A stretch of DNA of 64,000 bases, taken from assembly GCA_963665075.1 (NCBI GenBank), contig OY762063.1, positions 1,426,001 to 1,490,000 on the forward strand. Reading direction: 5' to 3'. Below the pieces are notes generated by a model that was given only the letters and a program-made list of their open reading frames with translations, was not told the origin of the DNA and searched no databases. This DNA comes from JAPULR01 sp963665075 (GTDB lineage: Bacteria; Chloroflexota; Dehalococcoidia; Lucifugimonadales; GCA-2712585). Position numbers and translations under genes: made by a program. This document shows, piece after piece, positions 40,599 through 48,246 of the stretch (positions are counted from its first letter, which is position 1; each line of letters starts with the position of its first letter).

Positions 40599-43296
40599 TA
40601 ATCTGAGAATTTTCCTGATAATCGCGGTCATGTTCACCCTGGCCGTGCTGGTGCTGTGGAATCAGAACGTGGACTTGCCGGGCGACTCCTACGACCGGGG
40701 CGGCACGGGGCCGCTGGGGCTGACGTTGGGTCTGGACCTGCGCGGCGGCGCTCACCTGGTCTACCAGGCGGACAGGCCGGTAACTGTCAACGCCACCTTC
40801 GAGCAGCCCGTCTCCGAGTCGCAACTGAAGCAAGGATTGGACCAGCTCAATCTCGGTTCTGTGGTTATCAATGCCTTCCAGCGGGAGGAGTTTTCGCTGG
40901 ACGTGCCCGGCATCGACGAGGAGGGCGTGGCCGCCTTCATGGAGGAGCTTCAAGCGGAGGTGGGCCCAGCGACGAGTTACGAGTCCAACATAGAGGACAG
41001 GACGCAGATTCACGTCAGCCTCGTCGAGCTTCCAAGCCAATCCTCGGTGGGCGACGCGGTAAGGGGGTTGGGCTACGAGGAAGCGCTGGTGGCGACGGTT
41101 CAGAGGCAGATTTTCATCCTCAGCGAGCTTCCCGACATCGACGAAGAAGCGGAAGCGGCGATGCGGACGGCGCTGGAGGAACTCTTCCCGGTGGAGGAGC
41201 TTCAGGTGGTGCGAGACGAGGACGAAGTAGTGCAGGCGGTTTACGTCTTCTTCCAGCGGGCGCCGGACGAGGGCGATTTGCAAATTGCCTTCAACGACCT
41301 GGAATACCCGGACGCGCGGATTGTGAACGTGGACGGAAAGAACTTCACCGCCACGCTGTCGCCTCTGGAAGATGACGCGTTCACGGCGCTAGTGGAGGGA
41401 TTGAAAGCAGCGGTTACCGGCATCGACCAGATAAACTCCACCAACATCCAGTCCGCTCTCATCGACGTGACGCTGGCAACGGGCGTCGAGCAGGCTACGA
41501 TGGAAACGGCGATGGTGGACCTGGGTTTCTCGGAGGCGACGGTCATCGAATCGCGGGGACGGGAATACGCGGTGGACCTTTCCGCGCTGGACGAGGAGCG
41601 CGACCTGACCATTGAAGCAGAAGTGGTGGAGCAGGTGGGGGCCGTTTCCGTCTTCGGCATGGTCCGGCAAGACCCCACGGAGGACCGGATGGAGGGCGTC
41701 ATCGACACCATCCAGCGAAGGGTTGACGCCTTCGGAATAACGGAGCCCAACGTCCAGCTTTTCGGCGAGGACAGGGTGCTCGTGCAGCTGCCCGGCGTGG
41801 AGGATACGAGCATCGACGTGGTGTTCAAGGGCCGGGTTTCGAGGCCCACGCTGGAGAACGCCCTGAGGGATCTGGGCTTCGAGGACGTGCTGGTCGGCGA
41901 CGGCCAGATAGCCAACGTCCCCGGCGTCTTCGACGTGCGGGTGCAGGAGGCCGCGGAGGAGGAGCGGCAGGCCATTCGGACCGCATTGGAAGAAACCTTG
42001 GGCACCATAGAGTCCTTCGAGTACGACGAGACCCTCCAGGCGATGCAGGTGGTGTTCGCGGGGAACTTCGAGGCTGCGGAGGTTTCGGAGGTGATAGTCG
42101 GGCTGGGACACGCGGAGGAAGCAGTGGAAGTTCTGGCCACGCCCGGAGTGGGATTCAACGTGCGAGTGCGGACGTTGAGCGGCTCGGAGCAGGACGATTT
42201 GCGGCTGAACCTGGTCGATTCGGTGCTGCCCATATACACCTTCAGCTCGACGGGCGGCGTGGAGGAGGCGAAGGCGCTCATCGGCGAGACGGCCCAGCTG
42301 GTGTTCGCGGAGCGCACCTGCCTGAACGCGGACTGCTCGGAATTCGAGGACCAGGAGGCCGTAGGTAGAAGTGGCGAATCCCTCACGGGAGACAATCTGG
42401 TGTCGGCCTTTGCGGGGTCGCATCCGACCACGGGGTTGCCGATTGTGAACTTCGTCTTCGACGGGGACGGGACGCGCATCTTCCGGGACTTCACCACCCG
42501 CATTTCGGGAGACCAGACGAAGTGCATCGCCCACGTGCTGGACGGGGAGATGATTATCTGTCCGGTGGTGCGGCAGCCCATCATCAGCGGGTCGGGGTTC
42601 ATCGAAGGGCCGGACTTCACCTTCGACCGGGTGCGAACGCTGTCCATCCAGCTGGAATCGGGAAGCCTGCCCGTATCCCTTGAACTGGTGCGGGAGAGCA
42701 CCGTGGATTCCTTCCTCGGCGGCGAATCGCTGCGGGCGAGCCTGCGGGCGGCGATGGTGGGGCTGGGCCTGATTATACTATTCATGATCGTCTACTACCG
42801 GGCGGCGGGGCTGGTGGCCGCCGCGGCGCTCATCATCTACGCCGGGCTGGTGCTGGCGGTGTTCAAGATGACGCCGGTGACGCTGACGCTGTCCGGGTTG
42901 GCTGCCGTCATCCTCTCCATAGGAATGGCGGTGGACGCCAACATCCTGATATTCGAGCGTCTAAAGGAGGAGCTACGAGCGGGTCGGAGCCTGCTTTCGT
43001 CGATGGAAATCGGATTCCGACGAGCGTGGCCGGCGATACGGGACAGCAACACTTCCACCTTCATCACCTGCGGCATACTGTTCTTCTTCGGGCGGGAGTT
43101 GGGCGAACCGAGAATCACGGGTTTCGCCATCACCCTCGCGGTAGGCGTCGCGGTGAGCATGTTCACGGCGCTGATGGTGAGCCGCAACTTCCTGCAACTG
43201 CTGGCCTTCACTGGGCTGGGCAACCGGCTTAACCTGTTCACGCCGGAGGGCGTCCGCCGGCGGGACGACGAGTTCGGGGAAGGGGGGCAGTCATGA
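40591..43296 (+). CDS. secD: Protein translocase subunit SecD, enlarged by tandem periplasmic modules
   Basis: SecD assists Sec export using the proton gradient. It has TM1 at 8-23, GLDLRGGAHLVY near 47-58, and IDTIQRRVDAFGITEPNV near 371-388. Five further TMs end with SIGMAVDANILIFERLKEEL and GFAITLAVGVAVSMFTALMV. It is 901 aa where 450-620 is usual. The excess is about six modules of roughly 70 aa with a SecF-P1-like pattern, four after GLDLRGG (64-350) and two between VQLPGVED and EEAKALIGETAQLVF (407-550). It overlaps secF by 4 nt. Confidence 0.93.
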   Translation: MRSNLRIFLIIAVMFTLAVLVLWNQNVDLPGDSYDRGGTGPLGLTLGLDLRGGAHLVYQADRPVTVNATFEQPVSESQLKQGLDQLNLGSVVINAFQREEFSLDVPGIDEEGVAAFMEELQAEVGPATSYESNIEDRTQIHVSLVELPSQSSVGDAVRGLGYEEALVATVQRQIFILSELPDIDEEAEAAMRTALEELFPVEELQVVRDEDEVVQAVYVFFQRAPDEGDLQIAFNDLEYPDARIVNVDGKNFTATLSPLEDDAFTALVEGLKAAVTGIDQINSTNIQSALIDVTLATGVEQATMETAMVDLGFSEATVIESRGREYAVDLSALDEERDLTIEAEVVEQVGAVSVFGMVRQDPTEDRMEGVIDTIQRRVDAFGITEPNVQLFGEDRVLVQLPGVEDTSIDVVFKGRVSRPTLENALRDLGFEDVLVGDGQIANVPGVFDVRVQEAAEEERQAIRTALEETLGTIESFEYDETLQAMQVVFAGNFEAAEVSEVIVGLGHAEEAVEVLATPGVGFNVRVRTLSGSEQDDLRLNLVDSVLPIYTFSSTGGVEEAKALIGETAQLVFAERTCLNADCSEFEDQEAVGRSGESLTGDNLVSAFAGSHPTTGLPIVNFVFDGDGTRIFRDFTTRISGDQTKCIAHVLDGEMIICPVVRQPIISGSGFIEGPDFTFDRVRTLSIQLESGSLPVSLELVRESTVDSFLGGESLRASLRAAMVGLGLIILFMIVYYRAAGLVAAAALIIYAGLVLAVFKMTPVTLTLSGLAAVILSIGMAVDANILIFERLKEELRAGRSLLSSMEIGFRRAWPAIRDSNTSTFITCGILFFFGRELGEPRITGFAITLAVGVAVSMFTALMVSRNFLQLLAFTGLGNRLNLFTPEGVRRRDDEFGEGGQS

Positions 43297-44225
43297 ACAT
43301 AGTCGGCAAGCGCAAGTGGTACTTCCTCATTTCGGCGCTGGTGCTGATTCCCGGCATCATCTCCCTCATCATTCCCCCCGCGATGCAGCCCGGCATCGAC
43401 TTCTCCAGCGGTTCCGCCTTCGAGGTGACGTTCACGGAGGCGGTGGAGGAGGAGCCGGTGCGGGCCGCGATGGCGGAGGCGGACCACGCCGACGCGCGGA
43501 TTCAGAAGCTCTCGACGGACACGATGTTCATCCGCACCAAGGAGTTGCAGGAGGGAGAGCGGGATCAGATTCAGGCCGTGCTGGCGCGAGAGGTCGCGCC
43601 GGTGGACTTCATATCCAAGGTGGAAACGGTGTCGCCGGAGGTGGCGGCGGAGACGGTGCGGAACGCGGTTATCGCCGTGATGGTGGCGGCGGTGGGCATC
43701 CTGCTGTACATCACGTGGGCCTTCCGGCACATCCCCGGCTCCTTCCGGTACGGGGTGGCGGCGGTGCTGGCGCTGATTCACGACGTGTTGATAATCATCG
43801 GCATCTTCTCCATTCTGGGGAAGGTCATCGGCTTGGAAGTGAACGTGATGTTCGTGGTGGGGCTGCTGGCGGTGGCGGGGTACAGCGTCAACGACACGAT
43901 AGTGGTGTTCGACCGGATACGGGAGAATGTGGCGCGGGACATCGACCGACCGCTTGGGGAGTCGGTGAACATCAGCATCATGGAGAGCATGGGGCGGTCG
44001 TTGGGCACGAGCTTGACGACGACGTTCGCGCTGCTGGCGCTGATTCTGATAGGCGGCGCGACGCTGCGGGAGTTCCTGATGGTGCTGCTGATAGGCACGA
44101 TAGCGGGGACTTACAGTTCGATATTCATAGCGAGCCAGTTCCTGGTGATGTGGGAGTTGGGCGAGATTGGGCGGTTCTTCCGGTTCGTGAACCCCATCCG
44201 CCGTCTGCGGCGCGCGCGGGCTTAG
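43293..44225 (+). CDS. secF: Protein translocase subunit SecF
   Basis: A 310-aa partner of SecD. TM1 is YFLISALVLIPGIISLII, and the periplasmic P1 domain starts PGIDFSSGSAFEVTFTEAVE. The C-terminal membrane region has YGVAAVLALIHDVLIIIGIF, AGYSVNDTIVVFDRIREN and SLTTTFALLALILIGG, the proton-path signatures. The start ATG overlaps the secD stop (ATGA), so translation is coupled. The P1 domain is single here, unlike the multiplied versions in SecD. Confidence 0.96.
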   Translation: MNIVGKRKWYFLISALVLIPGIISLIIPPAMQPGIDFSSGSAFEVTFTEAVEEEPVRAAMAEADHADARIQKLSTDTMFIRTKELQEGERDQIQAVLAREVAPVDFISKVETVSPEVAAETVRNAVIAVMVAAVGILLYITWAFRHIPGSFRYGVAAVLALIHDVLIIIGIFSILGKVIGLEVNVMFVVGLLAVAGYSVNDTIVVFDRIRENVARDIDRPLGESVNISIMESMGRSLGTSLTTTFALLALILIGGATLREFLMVLLIGTIAGTYSSIFIASQFLVMWELGEIGRFFRFVNPIRRLRRARA

Positions 44226-44249
44226 CCAACCCGGAATCCCTCCCTCCCC

Positions 44250-44428
44250 CGAACCGCTCGACCCTTCGACAGGCTCAGGGTGAGCGGCCCTTTTGTCACC
44301 ACTACCCGTAGGGGCGACCGGCCGGTCGCCCCTACCCCATCGCCAACCAACCCCCACCGTCATTCCCGCACAGGCGGGAATCCATCTTCTCTCCTCTCCC
44401 TTGAGGGAGAGGATTAAGGTGAGGGTGA
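44250..44428. repeat. Cluster of four repeat families
   Basis: CGACCCTTCGACAGGCTCAG repeat (about 44256-44286), GTAGGGGCGACC/GGTCGCCCCTAC palindrome (about 44308-44335), ATTCCCGCACAGGCGGGAAT (44362-44381) and CTCCCTTGAGGGAGAGG (about 44395-44428). It fills the space between the convergent secF and SDR genes. Confidence 0.85.
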
Positions 44429-44443
44429 TTCCCCGCCCCCGTT

Positions 44444-45208
44444 CTATAGCCAGGGGCCGCTTCTTTCGTAGCCGCCGGTTATGTGGAGGGCGGCGCCGGT
44501 CACCCACCGGGAGGCGGGACTGACCAGGTACAGGACGGCCTGGCCGATGTCTCTGGGTTTGCCGACGCCGAGGGGATAGGGTCTGATCTGGGCGGCGCGC
44601 TCTTCGGGAGTCCAGCCGAAGTCTCTTGATTCCACCAATGCGGGCATGATGGCGTTGACGCGGACGCCCTTGGGGGCGACCTGGGCGGAGGCGGCGATGG
44701 TGAGGCCGATGAGGCCGGCCTTGCTGGCGTTGTAAGCGGGGGAGCCGTTGGGGTCGCCGGCGGCGCGGGCGGCCTGGGAGCTGATGTTGACGATGCAGCC
44801 GCTTCCGGCGGCCAGCATGGGCTTGAGGGCGGCGCGGGTGCAGTAGAAGACGCCGCTCAGGTTGACGTCGATGGTGCGCTGCCATTCCTCGTCGGCGAGG
44901 CCCCATATGGTGCCGCGGGGGGCGTCGATGCCGGCGTTGTTGACGAGGACGTCCAGCCTGCCGAATTGGGTGAGGGCCAGTTCGACCAGAGCCTCGGCGT
45001 CGGAGGGGATGCTGGTGTCCATGAGCATTGCGACGGCGCGGCCCCCGTTGGCTTCTATCTGACCGACGGTGTCGGAGGCGTCCTGGATGTCGCCGATGAC
45101 GATGTTGGCGCCCGCTTCGCTGAGGACGAGGGCGATGCCCTGCCCGATGCCCTGGGCGGCGCCGGTGACGATGGCGGTCTGGCCGTCGAGGCGGTGGTCT
45201 TCATTCAT
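44444..45208 (-). CDS. Short-chain dehydrogenase/reductase
   Basis: A 254-aa classical SDR: IVTGAAQGIGQGIALVLSEA (cofactor), VLVNNAGIDAPRG, IVNISSQAARAAG with the catalytic Ser, and SPAYNASKAGLIGLT with YxxxK, ending in AALHITGGYERSG. The ATG at 45208 follows AAGGAGCG. A longer frame reaching 45661 translates the leader element and low-complexity sequence and was not used. An Asp after the second strand (IVIGDIQDA) favours NAD. Substrate unknown. Shares its upstream element with the hydrolase at 8306. Confidence 0.88.
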   Translation of the reverse strand: MNEDHRLDGQTAIVTGAAQGIGQGIALVLSEAGANIVIGDIQDASDTVGQIEANGGRAVAMLMDTSIPSDAEALVELALTQFGRLDVLVNNAGIDAPRGTIWGLADEEWQRTIDVNLSGVFYCTRAALKPMLAAGSGCIVNISSQAARAAGDPNGSPAYNASKAGLIGLTIAASAQVAPKGVRVNAIMPALVESRDFGWTPEERAAQIRPYPLGVGKPRDIGQAVLYLVSPASRWVTGAALHITGGYERSGPWL

Positions 45209-45282
45209 GGATTGTCGCTCCTTGGGAGAGGGTGTTCCGTTTATGATAGCGGGTTGGAGCATGGCGGCGTGGACGCCGCTGT

Positions 45283-45419
45283 TGTTGTAGAGGGTATTCG
45301 TTTTGTTCGTATGAAATTTTTTTCCTGGTGGGATACGAATAGTGTTTTCATAGCTGATTGGGGGGAAATTCGGGATTCGTTTACTGTTGTGGTAAGAACG
45401 AATCGGGGGGCTTTTACCA
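45283..45419 (-). promoter_or_regulatory. Conserved leader element, copy 2
   Basis: Minus-strand copy of the element at 8098-8236, in the same orientation relative to its gene. The main stem is GATTCGTT/AACGAATC (plus-strand 45374-45381 and 45397-45404) with a 15-nt loop, against CATTCGTT/AACGAATG in copy 1; the outer pair is changed on both sides. A second stem TTCGTAT/ATACGAA follows around an A-tract. TATCAT (near 45242) may be the -10 box. The rest of 45209-45721 shows nothing else. Confidence 0.7.
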
Positions 45420-45721
45420 TAGCGGCAACGGGGCTGGATGGACGCGAGTCGGGTGAGGGCATGGGTTGCGCGGATGATGATTTCAGGCGGGGCAGGATGG
45501 GAGTTCGCGTTGATGCGTTGATATGGAGGGCTATATGGAACATTTGGTGGGATTGTAGCAGAGGAGGGAGTTTGTTGGCAAGGGGTAGGGTGGGGATTTG
45601 GGGGGGAGGGGAGTGCTCTGGATATTGAGGGGCAGATGATTCTCATGGCTAAGTCAGCCATTGGGAAGCAGGTCAGATATAAGGATCTGTTAGCTTAGCA
45701 ATCCGACAGAGATGAAATCTA

Positions 45722-46021
45722 CTATGGATTCAAATTCTGCCAGTATTCAACTTTCCCCTTGAGAGACTGATAGAGTTGACGAGCTTTCGCCTCTATCATC
45801 TGAGGAGGAGCAACAGTATCTGGATGCCTTGAAAATAATTCGAACTGATACTGCAAATGCTTTCGGAGTTTCAGTAGAAAACCTTGCACTGTTTGGTTCT
45901 CGCCGCCCACCTTCTCCTGCTCAGAAATTGCTCGACCTAGGGCGTTGAACAGCAGGTTCGTAGCCTCAGCCGCGGCCAGCCATTCAAGTTTCTTGACTGC
46001 ATCGTCGCGACTGTTTGGCAT
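45722..46021 (-). CDS. 99-aa hypothetical protein, second gene of a small operon
   Basis: I do not recognise it. An all-alpha, soluble protein: KKLEWLAAAEATNLLFNALG, then QGFLLKLRKHLQYQFELFSR and MIEAKARQLYQSLKGKV. The ATG at 46021 is 2 nt after the stop of the upstream 64-aa gene, behind CAGGA, and is preferred to an ATG at 46099 that would overlap it. The local base composition is less GC-rich than the flanks, consistent with acquisition. Function unknown. Confidence 0.55.
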   Translation of the reverse strand: MPNSRDDAVKKLEWLAAAEATNLLFNALGRAISEQEKVGGENQTVQGFLLKLRKHLQYQFELFSRHPDTVAPPQMIEAKARQLYQSLKGKVEYWQNLNP

Positions 46022-46023
46022 GG

Positions 46024-46218
46024 CTATCGTCCTGGTGGTGTAGGAATCTGACGCAGGCATTCCCTCAAACTTTGCAGGGACATTCTGGTCCAATCCCATT
46101 CTGGAGAATCCGGCATACGAGCAAGGTTGGTTTCTACATTCGATATCGTGTCGGATAACTGCTCTGCAACTCTATGCCATGCCCTGAATGACTCCATGAT
46201 ATATTGCTGCTCGTTCAC
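46024..46218 (-). CDS. 64-aa hypothetical protein, first gene of a small operon
   Basis: A short helical protein: VNEQQYIMESFRAWHRVAEQ, then LSDTISNVETNLARM and SLQSLRECLRQI. The GTG at 46218 follows AGAGGAG at ideal spacing, so the longer frame upstream is not used. It reads as an amphipathic helical bundle or coiled coil and is followed 2 nt later by the 99-aa gene. The pair could be a toxin-antitoxin-like or regulatory unit, but nothing in the sequence proves that. Confidence 0.55.
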   Translation of the reverse strand: MNEQQYIMESFRAWHRVAEQLSDTISNVETNLARMPDSPEWDWTRMSLQSLRECLRQIPTPPGR

Positions 46219-46426
46219 AGTTAAATCTCCTCTAGGGTTCTCAGATAGAGGTGGGTTGACGCACCCACGCCAAGGTTGTATGACGGAGGCACTGAGAGAA
46301 GTGCACCCTTTCGGTTTCCCACCGGACCCTAGTTGCCAACAGGGTCTTTTTCTATCCAACTATATGTTCAGCCTACCACATCTGGTATATGGCAACAACC
46401 AACCCACTAGATGTTACCGCACCTCT

Positions 46427-46873
46427 TTAGCCCTCACACTCGAACATCCAATACTCAGAATCCGTCAGTTCCAGGCTTGCCCAGTCTATCCACACCTTGT
46501 TACCACTGTTGCCGACTGTCCGGTTGTCATGTGGATAGACCAAGACTCTAACTGCCCCTCCTGCGTTTTTGGGCGTGAGAATCTGAACATAGTCACCGGG
46601 CTGAAGACGTCCTGTGATGCTGGGATTGCCCGAATGGATGACACCAGGAGATTGACCCCAAAGCATAGACTTCTTAGCAAGCACTCGTTCGCATGTCGTT
46701 AACTCCGTTAGTGCGTCATTTTTGGTCGGAACAGGAGCCGTTGATGTAGGCTGACGCGACTCTGACGTTGCTGGAGACGGGCCTGACCCGCTTGCACATG
46801 ATGCCATGAACACGATTAGAGTGACAATGAGGCTTAGGAAGGTAAGTCGAGTGAGTACCACCGCAAATGCCAT
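46427..46873 (-). CDS. Putative lipoprotein
   Basis: 148 aa with a lipoprotein signal: hydrophobic LTFLSLIVTLIVFMASC, in which FMAS-C is the lipobox. A Ser/Thr/Pro-rich linker (SGSGPSPATSESRQPTSTAP) follows, then a small globular domain (GRLQPGDYVQILTPKN, VWIDWASLELTDSEYW) that looks SH3-like. The ATG at 46873 has AAGGGGG upstream; the longer frame is unlikely. Probably anchored on the outer face of the membrane; function unknown. Confidence 0.7.
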   Translation of the reverse strand: MAFAVVLTRLTFLSLIVTLIVFMASCASGSGPSPATSESRQPTSTAPVPTKNDALTELTTCERVLAKKSMLWGQSPGVIHSGNPSITGRLQPGDYVQILTPKNAGGAVRVLVYPHDNRTVGNSGNKVWIDWASLELTDSEYWMFECEG

Positions 46874-47166
46874 AATGAAACCCCCTTGGGGATGGGATGG
46901 TGCTCTTCCACAAGCTACCGGTGTCCACCTACGCCAAGGGGGCACAAGCCCCACCCAGGGGTGAACACAAAAGCTCGTGGAAGAGCGTCCAGTAGGGTAT
47001 CATGCTGGCGTTGCTATTTACAAGAGATGCGTAGAGTGGTAGTATATCCTCATATTGGTATTTCTACGGATTAGTTGCATGAGCACAAATACCTCGCTCG
47101 AAAAAGGAGCGTGTACGCCCGCTATAGGGACGGTTTCCGCCGAATATTGTCATGGCTCCATAGGAC
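46874..47166. other. Intergenic region, no clear gene
   Basis: A less GC-rich stretch between divergent genes. AAAAAGGAGCG near 47100 looks like an isolated ribosome binding site followed by a 33-codon frame (ATG 47080 region) that I do not consider supported. Confidence 0.35.
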
Positions 47167-47334
47167 ATGGCAAAGGCTAGGCTCTCCCTTCCATCTGACC
47201 ACAAGTGGGAGTACATGAAGGGTTCTGCAAGTACAGTCTACGGGTGCCAAGACTGTCAGAAAGTAGTATCCTATCCAGACACTCTCTATCAAGATGGCAC
47301 ATATAAGACGTGCCACGACGTTGCCTTGGCTTAG
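47167..47334 (+). CDS. 55-aa possible zinc-ribbon protein
   Basis: A short frame starting MAKARLSLPSDHKWEYMKGS, with YGCQDCQKV (CxxC) and a later YKTCHDV. The pattern resembles one-knuckle zinc proteins. The ribosome binding site is weak (AGGA close to the ATG), so the call is tentative. It lies 17 nt before the DUF5678 gene on the same strand and may be the first gene of that unit. Confidence 0.4.
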   Translation: MAKARLSLPSDHKWEYMKGSASTVYGCQDCQKVVSYPDTLYQDGTYKTCHDVALA

Positions 47335-47351
47335 GCCGAAGGAGGTATAAG

Positions 47352-47600
47352 ATGAAAAGCTTAGATGCCCAAATTGCAGCCTACGAGAATATGCAGGGGG
47401 AACTGGAAAAGAAGTATTCAGGTCAGTGGGTTGTGTTCCATGGGGGTGATCTTTTCGGAACCTACGAGGATTTCCAGGAAGCTGCGAAAAAGGCGGTTGA
47501 GGAGTTTGGTGAGAACACCTTCTTGTTGAGGCAAGTAGGTGCGCCACCGATCCAACCTCCTGTTGCCTTGATGAAGGGATACGTAGATGCCCATAGCTAA
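47352..47600 (+). CDS. DUF5678 family protein
   Basis: 82 aa: a helical N-terminus (AAYENMQGELEKKYSGQW), then WVVFHGGDLFGTYEDFQEA and FGENTFLLRQVG, the DUF5678 pattern of a small alpha/beta domain. AAGGAGG stands 6 nt before the ATG; an earlier in-frame start was rejected. It overlaps the retropepsin gene by 14 nt. DUF5678 genes are, to my knowledge, often found next to retropepsin-like proteases; the functional link is not known. Confidence 0.7.
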   Translation: MKSLDAQIAAYENMQGELEKKYSGQWVVFHGGDLFGTYEDFQEAAKKAVEEFGENTFLLRQVGAPPIQPPVALMKGYVDAHS

Positions 47601-48036
47601 TACTGGCCCTGACGGCGGTCCGAATGAACTAATCGCAAGAGGGCCGCTGCTGAAAGTCAATATTGGCTACCATCCCTCGACTCCAGTTAGCGATAAACGG
47701 GCTGCCAAGGTGCTTGAGTATGAATGGGATGCTTTGGTGGATACCGGCGCCTCTACAAGTTGCATAGACGTAGAGATTGCGGACATCTTGGGTCTCCCAA
47801 TAGTAGACCGGAAGCCAATGGGGGGAGTGTTCGGATTTGAGATGGCTAATATCCACTTGGGCCTTCTGAACGTTACTGCCCTTGGTCATACGTCTGTTGG
47901 AATGTTTTGTGCCTTGCCCTTAGGTGAAGTTCTTGGCGTGCGGGCGATTCTGGGACGAGAATTCTTGTCTCATTACTCGATGCACTATGACGGACGAATT
48001 GGAAGGGTAACCATCACCAACGAGACAGCCTCCTAG
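47587..48036 (+). CDS. Retropepsin-like aspartic protease
   Basis: A 149-aa single-domain clan AA protease. WDALVDTGASTSCID contains the catalytic DTG(A) triad, and GVRAILGREFLSHYS is the conserved ILG strand that packs against it. The size fits a protein that works as a homodimer, like retroviral proteases. No signal peptide. It is coupled to DUF5678 by a 14-nt overlap, so the small protein may be a substrate, inhibitor or adaptor; this is inference. Confidence 0.8.
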   Translation: MPIANTGPDGGPNELIARGPLLKVNIGYHPSTPVSDKRAAKVLEYEWDALVDTGASTSCIDVEIADILGLPIVDRKPMGGVFGFEMANIHLGLLNVTALGHTSVGMFCALPLGEVLGVRAILGREFLSHYSMHYDGRIGRVTITNETAS

Positions 48037-48246
48037 ACCTCCTACTGTCTGTTTACCACGACGTTTCCCTGGCACAATCCAAGCCTGCGGCTAAGATTCT
48101 ATGCGATTCACAAACATATTAGCGCAATTCGGAATGCGGCGATAGGAGAAGGGGGGAATGACGGGGGGTGGGAATGTTGTTAAGATAGGGGCTAGTTGAG
48201 GCCGCATCGGTTCGAATCGAGGCGGCAATTCTTCAAGAGGCGATAG

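Noticed and set aside
42837..44906. 689-aa minus-strand ORF opposite secD/secF
   Set aside because: Arg/His/Pro-rich antisense reading with no domain; secD and secF are unambiguous.
45209..45661. N-terminal extension of the SDR to 45661
   Set aside because: It translates the conserved leader element and low-complexity sequence; the ATG at 45208 has AAGGAGCG and starts at the normal SDR N-terminus.
47080..47178. 33-codon frame after AAAAAGGAGCG
   Set aside because: Too short, the ribosome binding site is on the wrong side of the ATG, and no pattern is recognisable.
48190..48235. tRNA-like GGTTCGAATC motif
   Set aside because: No acceptor, D or anticodon arms can be formed around it.
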